Assembly (NCBI GenBank): GCA_016719295.1
Contig: JADKAF010000001.1
Location: 5,084,001-5,148,000 of the forward strand
Reading direction: 5' to 3'
Length of the DNA stretch: 64,000 nucleotides
DNA from: Planctomycetota bacterium
Lineage (GTDB): Bacteria > Planctomycetota > UBA1135 > JADKAF01
The notes beneath the pieces were generated by a model, which made no database searches, was not told where the DNA came from, and saw only the letters and a list, made by a program, of their open reading frames with translations. Shown piece after piece: positions 1 through 8,681 of this stretch. Each line of letters opens with the position of its first letter. Position 1 is the first letter of the stretch. The translations under genes and the position numbers were made by a program.

Positions 1-2168
1 CGCTCGGCGAAGAGGCCGTGCCCGAGCGCATCGGCGCGTTTCGGATCCTCGGCGAGCTCGGCCGCGGCGGGATGGGGGTCGTCTATCGCGCGCGGCAGGA
101 GCGGCCGGCGCGCGAGGTCGCGTTGAAGGTGCTGGCTCCAGGGGCGGGCAGCGCGGAGGCGCGGCAGCGCTTTGCGCTGGAGGCCGAGGCGCTCGGGCGG
201 CTCCAGCATCCCGGGATCGCGCAGGTGTTCGAGGCCGGGAGCTACGCGACGGAGAGCGGGCCGCGGCCGTATCTCGCGATGGAGCTCGTGAAGGGGGTGT
301 CGCTGCACGCGTGGCGCGAGCAGGAAGACCCGCCGCTCGCGCGGCGCGTCGCACTCTGGGCCGAGCTCTGCGATGCGGTGCATCACGCGCATCAGAAGGG
401 TCTGATCCACCGCGATCTCAAACCCAGCAACGTGTTGGTCGACGAGGCGGGCCATGTGAAGGTGCTCGACTTCGGGATCGCGCGCTTCCTCGACGCGGAT
501 CGCGCGTCGAGCTTGGCCACGCAGACGGGCCAGATCCTCGGCACGCTCGCGTACATGAGCCCCGAGCAGGCGAACGGCGGGACGGAGGACGTCGACGTGT
601 GCTCCGATGTGTATTCGCTCGGCGCGATCGGCTACGAGCTGCTCGCGGGCGAGCCGCCGCTCGCGTTGCGCGGGGAGCCCGTGACGAAGGCGCTGCGGCG
701 CATCGTCGAAGAGGAACCGCGGCCGCTCGGCGAGCGCGACCGCCGGTTGCGAGGCGACCTGCAGACGATCGTGAGCAAGGCGCTGCGGAAGGAGCCCGCC
801 GAGCGCTATGCCTCGGCGCGCGAGCTCGGTGCGGATCTGCGACGCGTGCTCGCTCACGAGCCGATCGAAGCGCGGCCGGCGACGGCGTTCTATCTCGCGC
901 GGCGTTTCGCGCGGCGGCATCGCGGGCTCGTCGCGGGGGCGATCTTGGCCGTCCTGGCGCTCTGCACGGGAGCGGCGCTCTCGGTCGCTTGGGCGCTGCG
1001 CGCGGAGGAGGCCGAGCGCGAAGCGCGCGAGGAGGCGCGCATCGCGAGCCGCGTCACGGAGATCTTGCGCGCGTTCTTCCTCGGCGCGAATCCCGACGTC
1101 ATGGGCACGCGCAATCCCACCGCGAAGGAGATCCTCGCGGCGGGAGCCGGCGTGCTTGAGCTCGAGTCCGAGCGGGATCCGTTCGCCTCGGCGCGCGTGG
1201 CGCTGATCTTGGGCGAGGTTCACGTCGCGTTCGGCGATGCCGCGCGCGGCGTCGAGCATGTGCAGCGCGCGCTGGAGGCGCTGCGCCGCGAGATCGCGGG
1301 CGATGATCCGCGCCTCGCGGAAGCGCTGCATGTGAATGCCTGGGCGCTGATGCGCGCGCAGCGCTTCGCCGAAGCCGGTCCGCTCTACGCCGAGGCGCTG
1401 GCGATGCATCGACGCCTCGGAGCGACCTCGCCGGCCCTCGTCGCGAAGTGCCTGGAAGGGCTGGCGGTCACGGCGGCGCGGGCGAAGGACTTCGAGAGTG
1501 CGCGGCGCCACCTCGCCGAGGCGCGCCCGTTCCGCGAAGCGAGCGGCGATGCGCTCCGCCTCGCCGCTCACTGGCATAACCTCGCCAATGCAGAGCAGAT
1601 GGCGGGAGAGCTCGAGGCGGCGGAGGCGGCGTACGCGCGCGCGAGCGAGATCTTGCCTCTTCAGGGGAACGAGGCGTTCGCGGCCTTGATCGCCGGCAAT
1701 CGCGGCAACCTACGCCTGCGGCAGCAGCGCCTGGAGGAAGCGGAGGTCGAGTTTCGGAAAGCGCTCGCGTTCTCCGAGGCCGTGTTCGGCACCGAGAGCC
1801 CGCGCCTCGTGACCGCGCTCACGCATGTCGGCACGATCTGCGCGCAGACGGAGCGCGTGGAGGAAGCGGAGGCGCTGCTGCGTCGCGCCATCGCGGTCGG
1901 CGGGGACGCCGCGCAGACCACGGACGTCTCGCTCGCCAACGCGCTCTCGAACCTGGGCCTCCTCGCCGCACAGCAGGGCCGCATCGAGGAGGCGGTCGGA
2001 TGGTGGGAGCGCGCCGAAGCGGTGGACGCTCGCTTGCGACCGGGGGCGCCGGGGCATCTCGTCGTGCTGCAGAATCTCGCGGGCGCGCTGGGTGAGCTCG
2101 GCGAGGAGGAGAGAGCGCGCAAGCTGCGCGAGCGGGCCGAGGCGTTGCGCGCGGGCGGGGCCAAGTAA
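1..2168 (+). CDS. Ser/Thr protein kinase with TPR tail (5' partial)
   Basis: Hanks-type kinase, predicted to phosphorylate Ser/Thr on unknown partners. The reading frame is open to the window edge and already reads as coding before the first available start (GTG at 18), so the true N-terminus lies upstream. Counting from that GTG: glycine loop GRGGMGVVY at 15-23, invariant Lys37 in ALKVL, catalytic HRDLKPSN with Asp133, DFG at 151-153, and an SPEQ activation segment. A single membrane helix follows at about 302-327, then TPR-like helical pairs to the C-terminus. The kinase is therefore cytoplasmic and the TPR part is probably outside the membrane. The architecture matches the gene at 10242-12725, whose extra 80-residue N-terminus suggests what is missing here. 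A hairpin follows the stop codon. Confidence 0.93.
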   Translation, partial: LGEEAVPERIGAFRILGELGRGGMGVVYRARQERPAREVALKVLAPGAGSAEARQRFALEAEALGRLQHPGIAQVFEAGSYATESGPRPYLAMELVKGVSLHAWREQEDPPLARRVALWAELCDAVHHAHQKGLIHRDLKPSNVLVDEAGHVKVLDFGIARFLDADRASSLATQTGQILGTLAYMSPEQANGGTEDVDVCSDVYSLGAIGYELLAGEPPLALRGEPVTKALRRIVEEEPRPLGERDRRLRGDLQTIVSKALRKEPAERYASARELGADLRRVLAHEPIEARPATAFYLARRFARRHRGLVAGAILAVLALCTGAALSVAWALRAEEAEREAREEARIASRVTEILRAFFLGANPDVMGTRNPTAKEILAAGAGVLELESERDPFASARVALILGEVHVAFGDAARGVEHVQRALEALRREIAGDDPRLAEALHVNAWALMRAQRFAEAGPLYAEALAMHRRLGATSPALVAKCLEGLAVTAARAKDFESARRHLAEARPFREASGDALRLAAHWHNLANAEQMAGELEAAEAAYARASEILPLQGNEAFAALIAGNRGNLRLRQQRLEEAEVEFRKALAFSEAVFGTESPRLVTALTHVGTICAQTERVEEAEALLRRAIAVGGDAAQTTDVSLANALSNLGLLAAQQGRIEEAVGWWERAEAVDARLRPGAPGHLVVLQNLAGALGELGEEERARKLRERAEALRAGGAK

Positions 2169-2178
2169 GGGGAGCGCT

Positions 2179-2211
2179 TTCGTTCGCCGCGTGTTGGTTC
2201 GGGCGAACGAA
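2179..2211 (+). terminator. hairpin after kinase gene
   Basis: Ten-base perfect stem (ttcgttcgcc at 2179-2188 with ggcgaacgaa at 2202-2211), 10 bases after the kinase stop codon. There is no U tract, so it may be a weak terminator or an RNA-stabilising stem. Confidence 0.5.
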
Positions 2212-2426
2212 GGTCTGCGCCGGTGCGCACGCCAGCCACCGCGGAGTGAATCATGACGGTCGAGTCTCGACACGCATCGAGGCGTAGTGCCTCCTGTAGT
2301 CGCTGCAGCTCGACCCGGACCGTGCGCGCGGCGCCCTTCGAGCGCCGATTCCAACGCTTCCGCCGTGGGAGGCGATCCGCAGGCGATCCGGAGACGGGAT
2401 GTCCGCAAGATGCCGAGGCAGGAATC

Positions 2427-3677
2427 ATGCTCCGCGTTCCGCGACCCCTCTGGATGCTGGCCTGTCTCTTCATCTGTCCCGCGCAGGCTCAAGTCCTCGA
2501 GGTGAAGGAGACCGAGGCCTTCGATCTGCCCGAGGGCGCGTCGATCGACACGCTGGAGGTCGATGCCGACGGCAAGCACTGGTGGTGCGAGGTGACGTTC
2601 GCGAGCACCGAAGGAACGGGATTCCTGAAGGCCGTCGTGCAGAACGGCCAGCGCACGCCCGGGTTCTCCGAGCTCTGGGCGGTCTCCGAGAATCGCGGCA
2701 AGAACGTGTTGTGCCGCTGCGATGTCGCTGCGGGCAAGGTGCTCCTCCGCGACGGAGTCGAAGTGCTGAGCGCCACCAACATCCACATCGCCGCGGTCGG
2801 ATCGACGGGTCGATGGGCTGCCGTGATGTACCGGGACGATGCCGTATGGCTCGTCGTCGATGGCAAGGAAGAGAAGGTCAGCGAGGAGATCGAGGAGCTG
2901 CGCTTCTCGCCGGACGGCAGCCGCCTCGTGTCTCGCAGGAGAGATCGCGACCGGAGCGCTGCCTGGGTCGTGATCGATGGGGAGAAGCAGAAGAAGTACC
3001 GCGAAACTTCGTGGGTGAGATTCTCCGCCGACTCGAAGCACCTGATCTATCCCGCGGCGATCGACAAGGACAAGTGGGTGGTCGTCGTCGACGCCGCCGA
3101 GAAGAGCAAGGGGCATCGCGATGTCTATCGCCCCCGACTCAGCGCGGACGGGAAGCGCTTCGCCTTCATCGCCGGGGTGGGCAAGGATGAGAACTGCGCC
3201 GTGATCGATGGCGCCGAAGGCAAGGTCTACAAACGACTGAACTTGTTCGAGCCGCCGGACTTCAGCCCCGATGGCGCCCACTACGCCTTCCCAGCGTCGT
3301 TGACCCTGCAGTCCGTCGCCATGGTCCATGACGGGGTCGAAGGGAAGGCCTATGCCAACGCGGCGAAGTTCAGCTTCAGCCCCGATGGCAAGCGACTCGC
3401 GTATTGGGGAGTGCAGGCGCAGGATCGGATGCACGTCGTGTTGGACGGCTCCGAGATCGCGACGGTGGAGGCCGGCAGCTCGCTGACCTTCAGCCCCGAC
3501 TCGAAGTCGCTGGCATACCTCCAGAGATCGGCGGAGGGGTGGGCGTTGGTGCACGAAGGGGCAGTCGGGCCGCGTTACGCACACATCGTCCGCAAGATTC
3601 ACTTCACCGGTCCGAAGCGCGGCCATGTCTTCGCCGTGAGAGAGAGCAAGGTCTGGAAGGTCGAGTTCGGCGACTGA
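2427..3677 (+). CDS. secreted PD40/TolB-like beta-propeller protein
   Basis: Unnamed exported protein of 416 aa. The ATG at 2427 is chosen because it opens a clean signal peptide (MLRVPRPLWMLACLF, cut near AQA-Q) and has a GAGG-like site upstream; the frame is open further upstream without signal-like sequence. The mature part carries at least six PD40-type propeller blades, seen as repeated SPDG/SADS/SPDS motifs followed by two hydrophobics and a beta strand (for example SPDGSRLVS, SADGKRFAF, SPDGKRLAY). Such folds serve as periplasmic binding scaffolds, as in TolB, but no TolB-specific N-domain is seen. It stands alone between a kinase and a protease gene. Function is unknown. Confidence 0.85.
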   Translation: MLRVPRPLWMLACLFICPAQAQVLEVKETEAFDLPEGASIDTLEVDADGKHWWCEVTFASTEGTGFLKAVVQNGQRTPGFSELWAVSENRGKNVLCRCDVAAGKVLLRDGVEVLSATNIHIAAVGSTGRWAAVMYRDDAVWLVVDGKEEKVSEEIEELRFSPDGSRLVSRRRDRDRSAAWVVIDGEKQKKYRETSWVRFSADSKHLIYPAAIDKDKWVVVVDAAEKSKGHRDVYRPRLSADGKRFAFIAGVGKDENCAVIDGAEGKVYKRLNLFEPPDFSPDGAHYAFPASLTLQSVAMVHDGVEGKAYANAAKFSFSPDGKRLAYWGVQAQDRMHVVLDGSEIATVEAGSSLTFSPDSKSLAYLQRSAEGWALVHEGAVGPRYAHIVRKIHFTGPKRGHVFAVRESKVWKVEFGD

Positions 3678-3891
3678 GGCTCCGCTTTCGCGACGCGGGA
3701 GGCTGCGCACGGTCAGCGGATCGCCGACGAGCGAGCGCGCGACGCGAGAAGACCCACCTCCGGTGGCGAGAAGTACCGCGCCGAGAATTCGCGCGAATCC
3801 TCCGACCCTGGCCCACCCCTGCTGTGTGGACGTGGCTGTCCGCGGCCTCGCCGCCGCGTTCCACCGACCCCGTCTCACCTCGAGGTGCCCC

Positions 3892-5937
3892 ATGGCACGA
3901 CCTCTCGCGTTCGCTCTCCTCTGCGCTCTCCCTCTGGCGCTGCCGCCGCTCGCGGTCGCGCAGAACCAACCCCAAGTTCGCGCCGCGTCGCCTTCCGAGC
4001 TCCAGTCCTTCGAGCTGCGCGAAGGCACGGTGCAGTCGCTGCAGCTTCCCGCTGGCGGGTGGGAGCGCTTCGAGGTGCCGGTCGTGCTCGACGGCCGTCC
4101 GCGGACGCTGGTACTCGCGCCGTACAGCATCCGCGGCGCGGGGTTCCAGCTCCTCGTCACCGATGCGACGGGCACGCACCCGGTCTCGGCGCCCGAGGAG
4201 ACCACCTATCGCGGCATGGTCGTCGGGGAAGCGGGGAGCGTCGTCACGGCGGCGCTCTTCGAAGGTGCGCTGGATGCGCGCGTTCACGATCTCGGCGGCA
4301 AGGGCGACTGGTTCGTGCAGCCGCTCGCGCGAGTTCTGCCGTACGCAGCGCCCGATCTGCACGTGGTCTACCGCGCGGAAGACGTTCTGCCTTCCTCGGC
4401 GCAGTGCGAGGTCGGCGACGTGCACGGTCACGGTTCTCCGACCGGAGCTCCCGAAGGGATCAGCGAGCTCCGTTACTGCGACATCGCGCTCGACTGCGAC
4501 GTCGCCTACTACCTGCGGAACGGGGCCTCGGTGGCGCAAACCTCCTCCGCGGCGGGCTACTTGCTCCTCGACGTGTCGTTCATCTATCAAACCGACGTCG
4601 AGATCCGCTACTCGCTGACCAGCCTCATCGTGCGCACCGTGCCGACCTACACGAGCGGCTCGAACACCGGTTGCTCGACGAGCGGTCTCCTCCAGGAGTT
4701 CGCGTCGCGTTGGCAGAGCAACCACACGAGCATCTCCCGCGATGTCGCTCACCTGATCTCGGGCGAAGGGGTCTTCTCCGGCACCGTCGGCTGCGCGTAC
4801 ATCGGCGTGGTCTGCACGTCGAACGGCTACGGCGTCTCCCGTGCGGTCAGCAGCAACAACGCGCAGAACATCCAACTCCTCGCCCACGAGCTCGGGCACA
4901 ACTGGAGCGCCACGCATTGCGATTCCGCGCCGCCTTGCCAGATCATGTGCGCGAGCATCGGCGGGTGCACGGGCATCGGCAGCAGCTTCGGACCCGGCGA
5001 GCGCGCGCAGATCCTCGCGCACAAGGGCACGCGCTCCTGCCTCACTGCGGCGCGGACGATCGATCCCAATCCGGCGCTCTGGTATCGCCTGACGACGCTC
5101 TTCCAGCCGACGCTCTCGCTCGACGTGGTGAACGACGGCGCGAACAACAACCGGCTGCAGATGGCGGCGAGCGGCGCCTTCACCGGGCAATACTGGCGCT
5201 TCACGCGTTCCGGCTTCGGCAACACGTGGCGCATCTCCTGCCTGTGGCAGGGCGAGAACCTGCCGATGGACACGATCAACGGCGGCGCCGAGAACAACCG
5301 CCCGATCCTGGCGCCGATCGGCGCGTGGACCGGACAGCTCTGGACGCTCCACGAAGTTCCGGGCTACCCCGGCTACGTCGCGCTGACGAATGACTTCCGC
5401 GGCCCGCATCTCGCGCTCGAGGGCTTCGCGACGAGCCTCGGTGCCGGTGCGCGTCCGCAGCTCCAGACCTTCGGTCCCTTCACGGGGCAGCTCTGGCTGC
5501 TGACGCCGCTCGGCTCGGTGAGTCCGGCGCGCTCCACCTCGTTCGGCAGCAACTGCGTCGGCCGCGCCGGACGACCCACGTTGGGGATCCTCCCGCAAGG
5601 CGATGGTCCCTGGATCGGCGAGACGATGAGCGGCGAAGTCACCAACGTGCTGAACGGCATGGCCTCGCAGCTCGTCTTCGGCGGTCGCTTGGCTTCGCCG
5701 CTCGATCTCGGCTTCTTGAGCTCACCGAATTGCAATCTCTACCTCGACCTCGGCCTGCTGGTCACGATACCGGTCGGCGGTGGGAGAGCTACCTTCGCGT
5801 TCTCGGTGCCGCGCTCGCCGTTCCTGGTGGGAGCGACCTTCCCGATGCAGGCACTCGTGATCGACCCGGGCCGCGGACCGAGCAACCCGCTCGTCGCCAC
5901 GACCAACGGGCTCGACCTGACGATCGGGATGCGCTGA
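3892..5937 (+). CDS. secreted metzincin (M12-like) zinc protease with C-terminal module
   Basis: Exported protease of 681 aa. The ATG at 3892 follows GAGG with 6-base spacing and begins a signal peptide cut after AVAQ. Zinc motif HELGHNWSATH lies at residues 332-342 (His332, Glu333, His336, His342), with a Met-turn at Met352 in QIMCAS, which together define a metzincin of the reprolysin/adamalysin type. The usual Gly at position 8 of HExxHxxGxxH is Ser here. After the catalytic domain (about 200-385) comes a region of about 150 residues with repeated GQYW/GQLW motifs, lectin-like (ricin-B or RICIN-type) in appearance. The last 130 residues carry the C-terminal module shared with six or more proteins of this window (FGSNCVGRAG start, second Cys in SPNCNL). 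Predicted to be extracellular. Confidence 0.88.
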   Translation: MARPLAFALLCALPLALPPLAVAQNQPQVRAASPSELQSFELREGTVQSLQLPAGGWERFEVPVVLDGRPRTLVLAPYSIRGAGFQLLVTDATGTHPVSAPEETTYRGMVVGEAGSVVTAALFEGALDARVHDLGGKGDWFVQPLARVLPYAAPDLHVVYRAEDVLPSSAQCEVGDVHGHGSPTGAPEGISELRYCDIALDCDVAYYLRNGASVAQTSSAAGYLLLDVSFIYQTDVEIRYSLTSLIVRTVPTYTSGSNTGCSTSGLLQEFASRWQSNHTSISRDVAHLISGEGVFSGTVGCAYIGVVCTSNGYGVSRAVSSNNAQNIQLLAHELGHNWSATHCDSAPPCQIMCASIGGCTGIGSSFGPGERAQILAHKGTRSCLTAARTIDPNPALWYRLTTLFQPTLSLDVVNDGANNNRLQMAASGAFTGQYWRFTRSGFGNTWRISCLWQGENLPMDTINGGAENNRPILAPIGAWTGQLWTLHEVPGYPGYVALTNDFRGPHLALEGFATSLGAGARPQLQTFGPFTGQLWLLTPLGSVSPARSTSFGSNCVGRAGRPTLGILPQGDGPWIGETMSGEVTNVLNGMASQLVFGGRLASPLDLGFLSSPNCNLYLDLGLLVTIPVGGGRATFAFSVPRSPFLVGATFPMQALVIDPGRGPSNPLVATTNGLDLTIGMR

Positions 5938-6008
5938 GCGCGGAGCCTTGCCGGCGTCCCGCGCTTCGTGTCTGCTCGGTTCTCGGCCACGCACGTCGGA
6001 GGATCCGG

Positions 6009-6575
6009 ATGGCAACGAAGCCCGAGGGCACACAGGCGACCCGCGAGACCGAGGCCGAGCTCGCGCGCTTTTTCGCGCGCTACGAGCCGGCGATCATGAA
6101 GCTCGGCCAGGCGCTGCGCGCGAAGCTGCGCCAGCGCCTGGCCGGACTCTTCGAGATCGTGTACCTGTACGAGCGCCAAGGCTCGCTCGTGCTCACGTAC
6201 TCACCGACGGAGCGCGGCTTCGAAGGGCTGTGCTCCCTCGCTCTCGAGGCGGACGGCGTAAAGCTCCACTTCGGACGCGGCGCGGAGCTCGCGAAGGCGG
6301 ATCCGGGCAAGCTGCTCCAAGGACGCGGCAAGACGGTGCGGCACGTCGAGCTGCGTTCGGTCGCGGATTACGAGCGCCCGGAGATCGAGGCGCTGCTGGT
6401 CGCGGCGTTGCAGCTCGGGAACGTTCGTCCCGAGGCGGGCGCGAAAGGCGCGACGATCCTGAAGGCGGAAGAGCAGAAGCAGCGCGCCGCGCGCCGGCCG
6501 ACGGCGGCGCGCACGACGGCGGCGCGCACGACGGCGGCGCGTGGGGCGAAGAAGGCGAAGAAGGCGCGGAGCTGA
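6009..6575 (+). CDS. DUF1801-like protein with basic Ala/Lys tail
   Basis: Cytoplasmic protein of 188 aa. The ATG at 6009 is preceded by GGAGG at 5998-6002 with 6-base spacing. Residues 15-140 resemble the DUF1801 (YdhG/FrataxinX-like) fold: hydrophobic strands around FEIVYLYE and LVLTYSP, then the pattern GRGKTVRHVELRS and a C-terminal RPEIEALLVAAL helix. No biochemical role is firmly known for this family. The last 35 residues are Ala/Arg/Lys-rich with a TTAAR repeat and end in AKKAKKARS, resembling the DNA-binding tails of bacterial histone-H1-like proteins. The tail is encoded by a slippage-prone 15-base tandem repeat near 6499-6541. Confidence 0.7.
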   Translation: MATKPEGTQATRETEAELARFFARYEPAIMKLGQALRAKLRQRLAGLFEIVYLYERQGSLVLTYSPTERGFEGLCSLALEADGVKLHFGRGAELAKADPGKLLQGRGKTVRHVELRSVADYERPEIEALLVAALQLGNVRPEAGAKGATILKAEEQKQRAARRPTAARTTAARTTAARGAKKAKKARS

Positions 6576-6661
6576 GCATCGTCCCGCGCAGGCTCTTACC
6601 TCGCTTTGACCTCGGCAGGTTCCGCGCGCCCCTATCCTGCGCGTCCCCTGCGAGGTTCCTC

Positions 6662-8041
6662 ATGTCTCTGCGCATCGTCGGCCTGCTCGTTCTCGCCTCC
6701 GCTCCCTCATGTGCCGCGCGTCTGCAAGAGCCGAAGGTTGCACCCTTGGCGATCTTCGAGCGCGTCACCGCGCTCGATCGGTGCATCTGGGCGATCCACG
6801 AGGATCGCTCGGGGACCCACTGGTTCGCCAGCGCCGGAAGTGGCGTCTATCGCTTCGACGGTGCGTCGCTGTCGCGCCTCACCCGGGCATCGGGGCTCTG
6901 CAGCGACGACATCCGCTCGATCCAAGAGGACGGAGCCGGGCATCTCTACTTCGGTTCCCATGACGGCGTCAGCAAGTTCGATGGTCGCTCGCTCGTGACC
7001 TTGGAAGCGAGCGCGGACGATGCGCCGGGCGTTGGATGGAAGCTCACGCCCGACGATCTCTGGTTCTCGGCCGGGCAGGACACGGGGGCCGTGCTGCGCT
7101 ACGACGGCGAGAAGTTGCATCGTCTGAAGATTCCGCCGACGCCGCTCGGCGAGGAGTTCCTCGCCAAGTATCCGCGCGCGGAGTACCCGAACATGAAGTA
7201 CAGCCCGTACGACGTGTACACGACGTACCGGGATCGCCAGGGGAACCTCTGGTTCGGCACCGCGTCGCTCGGCGCCTGCCGCTACGACGGGCGCTCGGCG
7301 GCGTGGATCCACGAGCAGGATCTCGGCTTCGACCTCGGCAATCGCTCGTTCGGCGTCCGCGCGATCGCCGAGGATCGCGACGGCAAGTTCTGGCTCACGC
7401 ACACGCGCCATCGCTACACCGTGGATCCGAGCGGTGAGGCGCAGCAGAGCCGCGGCGGTTTGCGCTACGCGCGCGAGCGCGGCTTGCCGCACGGCGTCGA
7501 GCGCGGAGCCGAGGATTACAGCTACGTGATGTCGATGCTGCGGGACGAGGGCGGCGATCTCTGGATGGCGACCTACGGCGCGGGGGTGTGGCGCTTCGAT
7601 GGCGAGCGGCTCACGCACTATCCCGTCGAAGTCGGCGGCGTCCCGATCACGGTGTTCTCGATCTACCGGGATCGGGGCGGAGATCTCTGGCTCGGCACGC
7701 ACGAGCACGGGGTGTGCCGGTTCGATGGGACGAAGTTCGGGAAGGTCTCGTTTGAGTCGCTGCCGACGGCGAGGCGCTCTTCGAGATCGCGGCGCGTCGG
7801 CTTCAGCGCGCGCCCGCTCGTGGCGCGTCGCCCCGGCGCTCCGCCGCCGCCGCGAGGTCCTTCGCGCATTGCTTCGCGCAGCTGCGCGGCGGATCCCACG
7901 CAGAGATCGTCATGTCGATCGCCGTTCCCTTGCGACCGGGCGCTCCGCGCGTCTCGCGAAAGACGGTCCCCGCGCCGATGGGGCCGCTCGTCACGATCTC
8001 GACCTTCTGGATGGCGCGGAGGTGATCACCCGCGTGCATGA
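6662..8041 (+). CDS. Reg_prop beta-propeller sensor-like protein, abnormal C-terminus
   Basis: Exported protein (ATG 6662 after GAGG; N-terminal hydrophobic segment, possibly a lipoprotein with Cys at APSC). Residues 20-365 hold repeated two-component-regulator propeller blades: ED-x-x-G-x-LWFGT/YFGS followed by GV-x-(R/K)FDG, at least six copies (for example GSHDGVSKFDG, ATYGAGVWRFDG, GTHEHGVCRFDG). These blades form the periplasmic sensor part of hybrid two-component systems; no kinase domain follows. After about residue 365 the sequence becomes Arg/Pro/Ser-rich and runs antisense across the SRPBCC gene at 7803-8111. A TGA at 7753-7755 is one base out of frame, so the true end may be there and the remaining 280 bases an artefact of a one-base deletion. 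Confidence 0.75.
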   Translation: MSLRIVGLLVLASAPSCAARLQEPKVAPLAIFERVTALDRCIWAIHEDRSGTHWFASAGSGVYRFDGASLSRLTRASGLCSDDIRSIQEDGAGHLYFGSHDGVSKFDGRSLVTLEASADDAPGVGWKLTPDDLWFSAGQDTGAVLRYDGEKLHRLKIPPTPLGEEFLAKYPRAEYPNMKYSPYDVYTTYRDRQGNLWFGTASLGACRYDGRSAAWIHEQDLGFDLGNRSFGVRAIAEDRDGKFWLTHTRHRYTVDPSGEAQQSRGGLRYARERGLPHGVERGAEDYSYVMSMLRDEGGDLWMATYGAGVWRFDGERLTHYPVEVGGVPITVFSIYRDRGGDLWLGTHEHGVCRFDGTKFGKVSFESLPTARRSSRSRRVGFSARPLVARRPGAPPPPRGPSRIASRSCAADPTQRSSCRSPFPCDRALRASRERRSPRRWGRSSRSRPSGWRGGDHPRA

Positions 8042-8111
8042 AGTCGGATGCCATGGCCCACGCGTGCTCCGGCGACGCCGAGGTTTCGTAGGTGCAGAGC
8101 ATCGGCTTCAT
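7803..8111 (-). CDS. SRPBCC (START/Bet v1-like) family protein, internally deleted
   Basis: 102 aa; ATG at 8111 with a GAGGA site 7 bases upstream. The first 72 residues match the family well: ETSASPEHAWAMASDF, then KVEIVTSGPIGAGTVFRETR and MTISAWDPPR. SRPBCC proteins are normally 140-160 aa, with several more strands before the long C-terminal helix. Here the sequence passes directly from DPPR to an AKQCAKDLAAAAERRG helix, so about 40-50 residues of the central sheet are missing while start, end and frame are kept. Probably non-functional or drifting. The family binds hydrophobic ligands or modifies aromatic substrates; the substrate here is unknown. Confidence 0.65.
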   Translation of the reverse strand: MKPMLCTYETSASPEHAWAMASDFMHAGDHLRAIQKVEIVTSGPIGAGTVFRETRGAPGRKGTAIDMTISAWDPPRSCAKQCAKDLAAAAERRGDAPRAGAR

Positions 8112-8334
8112 GGTTCCGTCCTCAGGATCCTTCTCGCGACTGCCGCGCGGTCATGCCTCATCGGCGGGATCCGCCTGCGAGCGAAACCGACTCCGGGCCG
8201 CCCCCGATCCGAGGAGGGCGAATCCGGTCCAAGTCGTGTGACCAAGACCGCGTAGCCTCGTCAGGGTGGAGGACGCTCCGAGCCTTGGGCTCGAGAGGTC
8301 CGCGTCCTCTGACTCCCCTTGGCTCTTCGCTACC

Positions 8335-8679
8335 ATGGCGTTGGTCTACTGCAAGTCCTACCACGAGCCTCGAACCGGTGAGGATCCCGGAGAGCTCGCG
8401 AACCCGCAGTGTCGAAAGTCGCGCTGTCCGGGCTGGATCTCCGATCCCGAGTTGCGCCAACGGCTGCTCGATGAGGCCTTCGACGACCCTCAGCGTCTCC
8501 TGGATCTCTATGGTCGGCCGAAGCGGAAGTGGAATGCTCTCGACGGATGGGTCTTCGTCGGAGTCTCGACGAACGAGCGCGTTCTTCGCTACAACTGCTA
8601 TCCCGAGGCGCCGTGCACGTCGCTCGCGGCGGAGCTTAAGGCTCGAAGCCGAGGCATACTCGAAGTCTGGAGATCCTGA
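8335..8679 (+). CDS. unknown small protein, partner of pseudo-ImmA/IrrE gene
   Basis: 114 aa from the ATG at 8335; an in-frame GTG at 8266 would add 23 residues. Neither start has a convincing ribosome site. Not recognised. Visible features: Cys residues near the N-terminus (YCKSYH, QCRKSRC) that could bind metal, a central DPQRLLDLYGRPKRKW segment, and a strand pair around DGWVFVGVS and RYNCYPE. No signal peptide or membrane segment. It ends two bases before the start of the 458-aa gene, so the two are almost certainly co-translated. By eye the unit is less GC-rich and less repetitive than its neighbours, which suggests acquisition. Confidence 0.65.
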   Translation: MALVYCKSYHEPRTGEDPGELANPQCRKSRCPGWISDPELRQRLLDEAFDDPQRLLDLYGRPKRKWNALDGWVFVGVSTNERVLRYNCYPEAPCTSLAAELKARSRGILEVWRS

Positions 8680-8681
8680 GC

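Noticed and set aside
6606..6638. TTGACC and TATCCT upstream of the gene at 6662 as a promoter
   Set aside because: The spacer is 21 bases, too long for a normal sigma-70 promoter.
8266..8334. GTG at 8266 as start of the small partner gene
   Set aside because: The extra 23 residues look unstructured and no ribosome site precedes it; the ATG at 8335 was kept, although with little certainty.
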